Assembly: GCF_003086295.3 (NCBI RefSeq)
Contig: NC_092051.1
Coordinates: 79,678,445 to 79,742,444, forward strand
Direction: 5' to 3'
Source of the DNA: Arachis hypogaea
Lineage: Eukaryota > Streptophyta > Magnoliopsida > Fabales > Fabaceae
Length of the DNA: 64,000 bases
Shown piece by piece: positions 56,607 to 64,000 of the stretch. The notes below the pieces were generated by a model. It ran no database searches and had not been told where the DNA came from. It saw only the letters and a list, made by a program, of their open reading frames with translations. A program made the translations under genes and the position numbers. Numbering within the stretch: the stretch's first letter is position 1; every line of letters starts with the position of its first letter.

Positions 56607-58767
56607 TGACTGCGCATCATGTACCCTTTTTCTTATCTAAAAGGACCATAAAAAGAGCATAATCTCATTTATCAATGCAATTTCATGAACCAAATGATAT
56701 ATATTATGGAACATTACTTTGAAATGGGTTGTGTTGAATTTCAGGTGAAAAAGAGCAACAAAAAGGGAAGGAAAACAACAAATAAAAATGGGCATATGAA
56801 GCTGGGCGTGCCACTTGAAACTCTGGGCGTGGCACGCCAAGCTTTTGAACCAACTTTCAACAATGGGCGTGCCACTTGAAGCTCTGGGCGTGGCATGCCA
56901 GGCCAGCATTCCAGCAAAGAAGGTTGAAGAATTTTACATGGGCGTGCCACTTGGAGCTCTGGGCGTGGCACGCCAAGTTATGAAGCCATGATCTCAAAGA
57001 GGGCATGCCACTTAGTGTTTTGGGCATGGCACGCCAGGCTTAAGTTACAGAGAAGTGATTTTGAGCCCCACTATGGGCGTGGCATGCCAAGAATTGGGCA
57101 TGGCACGCCGGGGCATATGCCAGCTGACCTCCTCTGATTCAAATGCAAATATCTTGAGCTACACAACTCCAAGTGGGATTATTCCAGTGTCATTAGAAAG
57201 TAGACTTCCAGGGCTTTCCAACCATATATAACAGTTTATAATGGATACTGGAATTGAGGAAGATATTGACCCCGAAAACACATGGAGAAAAACACGTCAC
57301 TGCAGAGTTACCAGCCTGATCTCTTCATCTTCAAAGGAACATAACTTAGGTTGTAGAGGTCCAAATGATGTTATCTTAGTAGCGTTGGAAATCTGCCATC
57401 AAGAGCTTTCCAACGATATATAACACTCTAGGATGGACGTTAAAACTGGAGGTGGAAAATGCCATTATTTCAGCGTTGCAAAAGCTGGGCGTGCCACTTG
57501 ATATCGAAGGCGTGGCACACCAGCTCTATTTTCATAATGGGCCTGCCACTTGGGATTCTGGGCATGGCACGCCAGTTCTAATGGCCAGAGAGGAGATTTT
57601 GGTGAATCATTGAAGGCATGACACGCCAGTTTTGGGCATGGCACGCCAGCTTCACAACATATGGGGCGTGGCATGCCAGAAGTGGGTGTGGCACGCCGGG
57701 CTATTTAAGTTCATTTTCATTTTCATTTAAGCATCTAGAATAGTTCATTTTTATTTCATTGTAATTTGCTTTCAATTTCATTTAAGTTTGTAATTTAGGA
57801 GAGCCTATATAAAGGCCTTAGTTTCATAGAATTAGTCATGGCTGGATTGGGGGAAGTCTTCAGACCCTCTCTGTTCACCATCAATTTCTTCTCTTTTCTT
57901 TCTTACTTTTGTAAATATTTTTAGTTATGAATTACTAACTCTTTCCATTGGGAAAGAGAACTCTATTGTTTTTCAATGGATTGATTGTTTTTATTCTTCT
58001 TCTTCTCTTCATCTCTCTTTGATTTACTAGAAAGAATTTCGTTCTTCATTCTAGCATTCAATTATCTTGGAAAAAAGATCGAATGCAATTGGGTTTTATG
58101 GGAACCTTGGAAGAGGAAACATAAAACCATGTTTGAAATTTTTTCTCACACTTGAGTAGGATTTGGGTTTTGGTGTTTGGATATGGTGACATATAATCCT
58201 CCCTCTACTTGGACCTATGATGATGTGCGGTATAATCAGGGACCATTCTTCATCTCTTCTCATGAGCAATTAGACCAAGGAATTGGCTATTGATCAAGAT
58301 TTGATTGATTGAGTCACCAAGGGATTGGGGTTCAATCAATCATGATTGCCAAGAGGTCAATGAGTTGCATGATTGAAGATGAGATGAAATCAATTAATCT
58401 GGAGAATGCAACATCTCTTAATCCCAATGCTTATTTTATATTTGTTTCTTTTATTTACTTTATGGTTATTTACATTTTCTGCACTTTACATTTCTAGCAC
58501 TTTACTTTCTTGTACTTTACTTTCCTTGATATTTACTTTCTTGCACTTTATTGCTTTCCTTTACTTTTATGTCATTTACATTCCCTTATTGCTTATCACT
58601 TCAAATCTGAATAGTCTAACTAGGATAATCAATTAACTATTGTTTGCCTTAATCCGTTAATCTCTGTGGGATTCGACCCCACTCCTAGTTATTACTTGAC
58701 GATATTTGGTGCGCTTGCCAAAGAACGGATTCACCATCTTTATATGGGGTGTGAATTCGGCTCATCA
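56607..58767 (+). mobile_element. Element M: solo LTR in gag of element I
   Basis: 2161 bp starting TGACTGCGC and ending GGCTCATCA, with CCTCA to the left and CCTCC to the right as a target duplication with one mismatch; both sides read as gag of I. U3 holds GGCGTGCCACTT..GTGGCACGCC palindromic units (56800-57695), TATATAAAGG lies at 57806-57815 and the U5 hairpin at 58705-58722. A single LTR without interior is the usual product of LTR-LTR recombination. The left boundary could be 3 bp further left. Confidence 0.8.
57806..57815 (+). promoter_or_regulatory. TATA box of the M LTR
   Basis: TATATAAAGG on plus, about 110 bp after the last palindromic unit; fixes the orientation of M. Confidence 0.7.
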
Positions 58768-58981
58768 CCTCCCTTCGTAGGTCTCTTTTAGCTTTGCATT
58801 GATACTCAACCTCTTTTTCGAGTTGTTTTAGTCGATCCTAAAGTGCTTCCATGGCTCTCGTGTTTGGTGAGTTCTTTTCCTTGTTAGGTTGAGAAGTATC
58901 GTCTAGTGTGACCTCCGCGTTCTTATGTGGCGTTCTGTTCTCCAAATCAGAGTTGTGATCATTGTCAAGGTTGTCCGCCAT
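58768..58981 (-). pseudogene. gag: gag N-terminus of element I
   Basis: ATG at 58981 on the minus strand (MADNLDNDHNSDLE), just after the PBS. It encodes an acidic start and a coiled coil (LKQLEKEVEYQCKAKRDL) with one TAG. It continues beyond M at 56606. Confidence 0.75.
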
Positions 58982-59004
58982 GATAATGGAATGACTTCCA
59001 GGTT

Positions 59005-59021
59005 CCTCGGCAACGGCGCCA
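59005..59021 (-). other. Primer-binding site of element I
   Basis: Minus-strand TGGCGCCGTTGCCGAGG, tRNA-Asp-like with one mismatch, one base after the LTR end. Confidence 0.8.
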
Positions 59022-59022
59022 A

Positions 59023-59486
59023 TGTTTCGAGGGTTACCTGAAACTGTAGGTCGATCTCGGACGAGATCTTCTGTGCTGGTCAGCGCTGATGTGTCTGACT
59101 TGTGGGTGGTGGCCGGAGCTGCTGCGTCCGACTTGTTGGACTAGTTGGTGATGCTGATCCTTCGTCACCGGAGGGTGGTGGTACCTGCAAGGGACTCCGA
59201 TGCTTAAGTTAGCAAGGGTATTAAGCAGGTTTTTTGTAGAATCAAAGTATGAGTTATACCTGGGTGCTCCAGTGTATTTATAATGGTGTGGAGTAACCTT
59301 TCTGGAGATAAGATAGTTATCTTATCTTATCTTTGAGTAAAGTCATCTTATCTTCAAGGGAACCGCCCTTATCTCTCTAGGCTTGGGCTGCCTTTGGATT
59401 TGGGTTGTGTTCCTCTGTTTGGGCCCTTTTGGGTCTCTATAGTGATATGGCCGAGCTCTTGGAAAAGAGGTCGGATGATCCTGACA
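59023..59486 (-). repeat. 5' LTR of element I
   Basis: 464 bp on the minus strand, TGTCAGGATC to CGAAACA. TATAAATAC on minus at 59274-59282. It has no palindromic array and no U5 double hairpin, unlike the Athila-type LTRs here. Confidence 0.75.
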
Positions 59487-59990
59487 TCTCGACCCAGGGT
59501 ATGAACACGTGGGCTGGTAAAATCACAAGCGACACATACGCGTAAGGGACGCGTACGTGTGGGCTTGTTTGTACCTACAGCACGCTTCCAGCCCTGCTCC
59601 CGCGCAACTCTCTGTTCAATGCCTCTTTATCTCGCACGCACATATGACGCGGACGCGTCAGTGACGCTTGCGCATTGCACATTTTTTTTTTAGGCAGAAT
59701 GAAAAACGCAGCATGCAGATGAATATGCAAAAATTATGGATGAATGCAAATAAAAAGAAAATAAAATAAAATAAAATAAGATTGAGAAGAAAAAGGAACA
59801 GTCATACCATGATGGGTTCTCTCCCACCTAGCACTTTGCCTTTACGTCCTTAAGTTGGACGGTCTTCAAGCTTATTCTGCTTCTGTTGGTGGGTCTTCCA
59901 AGAGGAAGACCTCTAGCTCTTTATTTTCCTTCATCTTCTCACCATGATAAAGCTAGAATTGATGAATTTGGAACTTGAAGGATGACTCAG
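59487..59990 (-). other. 3' non-coding part of element J with ACGCGT array
   Basis: After the integrase end on the minus strand: a motif AAAGTGCTAGGTGGGAGAG then AACCCA at about 59812-59838, a diverged form of the post-pol motif, and an array of GACGCG/ACGCGT units at about 59530-59680. Element I inserted here. Confidence 0.65.
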
Positions 59991-61140
59991 ATGGAAGATT
60001 CCGTATGGCTCTGCCTTCTCTACACTGTAGGGACCTTCCTATATGGATCTCAGCTTGCCTGGCATGAGCCTCAGTCTTGAGCTGTAAAGGAGAATTAGCT
60101 CCCCTAGTCTGAACTCTCTTCGCTTGATATGCTTGTCATGCACAGCCTTCACCTTCTCTTTGTATAGTCTGGAGTTGTCATAAGGGTCTTCAGTTCTGCT
60201 AGTTGCAGTTTCCTTTCAGCACCAGCCTTCTCAAATCCCATGTTGCATTCCTGTACAGCCCAGAAAGCCTTGAGTTCCACCTCTACTGGGAGGTGACAAG
60301 CCTTTCCGTATACTAGGCGGAAGGGGCTCATTCCTATGGGTGTCTTGTATGCTGTTCGATAAGGCCAAAGCGCTTCAGCAAGTCTGGTGCTCTAGTCCTT
60401 CCTATGAGGCTTGACTATATTCTCCAGAATGCGCTTTATCTCTCTATTAGACACCTCGGCTTGCCCATTGATCTGAGGATGATAGCTGTTGCTACCTTGT
60501 GAATGATCACATGCTTCTTTAGTAGTCTTGCTAATCTCCTGTTACAAAAGTGAGTGCCTTGATCACTCACGATTGCTCGTGGTGATCTAAAGCGACAGAT
60601 AATATGACTTCTAACAAAGGAGACAATAGTGTTAGCATCATCAGTATGGGTAGGAATTTCTTCCACCCATTTAGAAACATAATCTACAACTAACAAAATA
60701 TATAAGAAATCGCTAGAGTTTGGGAATGGACCCATGAAGTCAATGTCCCAAACATAAAAAATTTCACAGAATTGCATAAGCTGTTGGGGTATCTCATCCC
60801 TCTTGGATATATTACCAAACCATTGGCATGGGGAACAAGATTTACAGAAGGCAATAGCATCTTTAAAAAGAATAGGCCACCAGAATCCGCAGTCTAAAAT
60901 TTTTCTACCTGTTCTTTGAGGGCCAAATTGTCCTCCACTCTCAGAAGAGTGGCAGGCCTCTAAAATGGACTGGAATTCTGATTGGGGTACATACCTTCTA
61001 ATTACCTGGTCAGCACCACACCTCCATAAATATGGGTCTTCCCATATATAATATTTGGACTCGCTTTTCAGCTTGTCCCTTTGATGCTTAGTAAAATTAG
61101 GAGGGAAAGTATGGCTAACTAGATAATTAGCTACAGGTGC
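59991..61140 (-). pseudogene. pol: Integrase of element J
   Basis: Minus strand. HHCC region near 60800-60950, core with [10 protein letters not shown] and AIVSDQGTHFCN aspartates (60777-60436), a frame change near 60440, then [22 protein letters not shown] (60331-60149) and a degenerate C-terminus. Athila-type; same family group as the integrase of A. Broken by several stops and at least one frameshift. Confidence 0.8.
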
Positions 61141-61590
61141 ATACTAAGGAACTACTTCAGATACTGCGTGCAAGCTATCTAATGGAAAAGCATCATTGAT
61201 AAGAGTGGAGTCAGTCTTAATGTGCTCAAGGCGACTCAAGTGGTCTGCCACTAAATTCTGGGAACTACTCCTATCCTTAATTTCTAAATCAAATTCTTGC
61301 ACCAGCAATATCCAACGTATTAGCCTTGGTTTGGACTCTTTTTTAGCCAATAGATATTTTAGAGCTGCATGGTCTGAGTACACTACCACCTTAGTACCAA
61401 GTAAATAGGCTCGGAATTTATCCAGAGCAAAAACAATGGCCAGAAGCTCTTTTTCAGTGGTAGTGTAATTAGACTAAGCAGCGTCTAAGGTCTTAGAAGC
61501 ATAAGCAATTATGAAAGGATCCTTACCTTCGCACTGAGCCAGCACCGCTCCTACTACATGGTTGGAGGCATCACACATAATCTCAAAAGG
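61141..61590 (-). pseudogene. pol: RNase H of element J
   Basis: Minus strand. [37 protein letters not shown] and [23 protein letters not shown] carry the catalytic acids. A stop near 61474 and one at about 61144 break it. Confidence 0.8.
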
Positions 61591-62640
61591 CTAGCTCCAG
61601 TCTGGTCTTCTCACAATCAGAGCTTGAGTCAAGGCAATCTTCAGCTTATCAAATGCTTTCATGCAATCCTCACTTAGCTCGAACTCAACATCCTTCTGCA
61701 ACAGTCGGGATAAAGGCAGTGCTACCTTACTGAAGTCCTTGATAAATCTCCGGTAGAAACCTACATGACCATGGAACGAATGAACTTCCCTCACAGAGGA
61801 GGGGTAAGGTAAACTAGAAATGACATCTACCTTTGCTGGATCTACAGAAATACCAGTATTAGAAACAACATGTCCTAGAACAATACCTTGTTGTACCATA
61901 AAGTGACATTTTTCAAAATTTAATACAAGGTTTGAACTAACACATCTATCTAATACTCTAGCTAAATTGTCCAAGCAAAGGCTAAATGAATCACCATATA
62001 CGCTAAAATCATCCATGAAAACTTCCATACAGCTCTCAATAAGATCCGAGAAAATACTCATCATGCACCTTTGGAAAGTGGCCGGTGCATTACATAGGCC
62101 AAAAGGCATCATTTTGTATGCATATGTTCCAAAGGGACATGTAAAAGTAGTCTTCTCCTGATCTTCAGGAGCTATATGAAATTGAAAATAGCCTGTATAA
62201 CCATCTAAAAAGCAATAATGTGATTTACCTGACAGGCGATCAAGCATTTGATCAATAAATAGAAAGGGGTAATGATCCTTGCGAGTAGCTTGGTTGAGGT
62301 GCCTGTAATCAATGCAAACTCTCCATGAATTCTGCACTCTAGTTGTCAGGAGCTCTGCATGCTCATTCTTTACATTTTGACTCCAAACTTCTTGGGCACT
62401 ACTTGTACGGGGCTGACCCATTCACTATCTGAGATGGGGTAGATAATATCTGCTTCAAGCAGCCGGTTCACTTCCTTCTTGACAACTTCTAATATGGTGG
62501 GGTTCAGTCTTCTTTGAGGTTGACGGACAGGCCTTGCTCCCTTTTCTAAAAATATCTTATGCTCATAAACTTGAGGGCTGAGGCCTACTATATCCGCCAA
62601 GCTCCACCCAATTGCTTTCTTGTATCTTCTCAGCATACTG
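61591..62640 (-). pseudogene. pol: Reverse transcriptase of element J
   Basis: Minus strand, two overlapping frames (62636-62370 and 62421-61591) separated by a frameshift near 62390-62420. It shows PQRRLNP, EAGIIYPISDS-like sequence, CIDYRHLN, DGYTGYFQ, MPFGLCNAPATFQR and FMDDF, so catalytic residues are kept. Athila type, close to the RT of A. Confidence 0.85.
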
Positions 62641-62915
62641 AGTAGCTGCTCTTCCTGTTAGGAAGTGAGTTCCATTACAATGATAACTGGGAGCTTCTAA
62701 TTATCCTCAAGGTAAGCATACTTGAGGTGGGCTGGAAGGGGCTTTAATTCCAATTTCTGCTCAAGGCTAGGCACTTGATCTTCTAGAGCCAGTGGTGGTT
62801 GTAACGTGTCTTCATCTTGTCCAGGGGGCATCCCCACACTTGCATCCTGCTCCATGTGCTGCTCTTCTACTTCCTCTTGGTGAACTGCAGTTACAGTCTC
62901 ATCAATGATGTCACA
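62641..62915 (-). other. Linker between protease and RT of element J
   Basis: Stop-containing continuation of gag-pol with an acidic Glu/Gln-rich reading on the minus strand; no domain. Confidence 0.5.
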
Positions 62916-64000
62916 CTAAAAGATGGAATGATCTTCCGGAGGGTGCTTCACAGCTTCAACCAAGTTGAAGCTCACTGCTCTGCCATCTATCTCAAAAGAG
63001 TAAGTTCCTGAGAAGGCATCCAGCTTGAACTTTGAAGTTTTTAGAAATGGCCTTCCAAGCAGGATGGATGATGGTCTTCCTGAGTCATTAGGGGGCATTT
63101 CCAAAATATAAAAGTCAATAGGAAATGTGAGTCCCTTAATGCTCACCAGCACGTCTTCAGCAATTCCAACCACAAAGATAATGCTTTTATCTGCTAAAAC
63201 AAAATGAGCTACCGACCTCTTTAAGGGAGGGAGCCTCAAAGCATCATATACAGACAATGGCATTGTACTAACACACGCGCCTAAGTCACACATGCAGTCA
63301 GAAAATTTTACACCCTCTATAGTAATAGTTACCATGCATGGGCCTAGATCACTACATTTTTCAGGTATATCACTCATTAAAGCAGAAATGGAACTAACTA
63401 AAGGAATAGTTTCTAACTCATTAATTTTATCCTTATACATGCACAAGTCTTTTATAAATTTCACATATTTAGGTACCTGGTGAATGGCATCAAAAAGTGG
63501 AATGGTTACCTCAACCTTTTTGAAGATCTCCACCATCTTTGGGTCGAGCTCCATCTGCTTTCTAGACTTCCTAGCAAGGTGTGGAAATGGAATAGGAATG
63601 GCGTCTCTTGTAGCCTCAGCTTCCTTTGGTTCTCCATTCCCTGGTTGAGCTGCTTCTTCTTCAACCATGTCTTGTACTTCCTCTTCTTCTTCAACGTCCT
63701 CCACTTCAACCATATCCTTAACTGGGGTATTTTCCTGTGGGCTTACCTCCTCGTGGCTCTTCTCTTGTAGTGTTGTTCTAGACCTCAAGGTGATGACATT
63801 GATTCCACCCTTGGGGATGGGTAAAGGCTGAGAAAGAATGGCACTGGAGCTTGAAGGCTAATTGTTGGGAGTGGATAATGACTCTATCCGAGAGACGAGA
63901 GCTTGTAAAGTGGCATTCAGACCGTTTATGGTAGAGTTAAATGTATTCTACATGTCTTGTTGCCCTTGTGCAAGAGTGCAAAGTACCTCGTCATTAGAAG
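62916..64000 (-). pseudogene. gag-pro: gag C-terminus and protease of element J, cut by window edge
   Basis: Minus strand. From the right edge: coil (NSTINGLNATLQALVSRIE), in-frame stop near 63860, then an open frame through an acidic Glu/Val-rich linker to the protease with CMCDLGACVSTMPLSVYDAL and ILLGRPFLKTSKFKLD, ending at 62916. The catalytic Asp-Leu-Gly is intact. The first Met of the open frame is a TTG, so the true start lies outside the window. Confidence 0.8.

Noticed and set aside
1..64000. Host protein-coding genes, rRNA or microRNA
   Set aside because: Every open frame I could interpret belongs to a retroelement or is a shadow; no exon-intron structure or host domain was recognised by eye.

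Overview
The window is plant nuclear DNA made almost entirely of LTR retrotransposons, and I find no host gene in it. The Ty3/gypsy families, the tRNA-Asp primer-binding sites and the repeated palindromic units of the GGCGTTAAACGCC type make a legume, most likely peanut (Arachis), the best guess; that guess rests on recollection, not on a search. Letters A-M below are my own labels.

Layout. K (1-582, -) is the start of an env-like ORF of an Athila-type element. A (588-13159, +) is a complete Athila-type element with gag, protease, RT, RNase H, integrase and a downstream env-like ORF, flanked by the 5-bp duplication CAAGG. L (13288-15651, -) is a truncated long terminal repeat filled with GGCGTGCCACGCC palindromes. 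B (15652-25003 and 36085-36975, +) has gag, protease and the env-like ORF but no RT, RNase H or integrase. Its 3' LTR is split by C (25004-36084, -), a young element of the same non-autonomous design, with LTRs of identical length (1759 bp) and an exact CTTTT duplication. B's truncated 3' LTR is fused at 36975/36976 to D (36976-38449, +), the gag-protease part of a third such element. E (38450-about 42855, +), a small gag-only element, interrupts it, and G (about 42856-45594, +) is its 3' end. H (45595-48431, -) is an old gag-protease fragment.

The right part is a Tat-type element I (about 48432-59486, -) with gag, protease, RT, two RNase H domains and integrase. It is interrupted by F (50007-52435, +; exact GTGGC duplication) in integrase and by M (56607-58767, +; a solo LTR of the same family as L) in gag. 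I itself sits in the 3' non-coding region of J (59487-64000, -), an Athila-type element that runs off the right edge. The nest therefore reads J > I > (H > D/G > E; F; M) and L > B > C.

How the parts work together. A, B, C and D/G share LTR ends, U5, the pre-LTR hairpin and the env-like ORF, as expected if B, C and D/G use polymerase and integrase supplied by an A-like element. The most interesting material is non-coding: (1) two adjacent U5 hairpins whose stems change in a compensated way between families; (2) a TTGCTTG-GGGA-CAAGCAA hairpin followed by TAAGTTTGGTGTTG, present both before the env-like ORF and directly before the 3' LTR; (3) palindromic CpG arrays about 95-135 bp upstream of the TATA box in seven LTR copies (about 125 bp in A, which has only a TATTTAAA), each family with its own palindrome; (4) duplicated LTR-end/PBS units and old PBS copies trapped inside LTRs, which suggest stepwise growth of the LTR at its 3' end.
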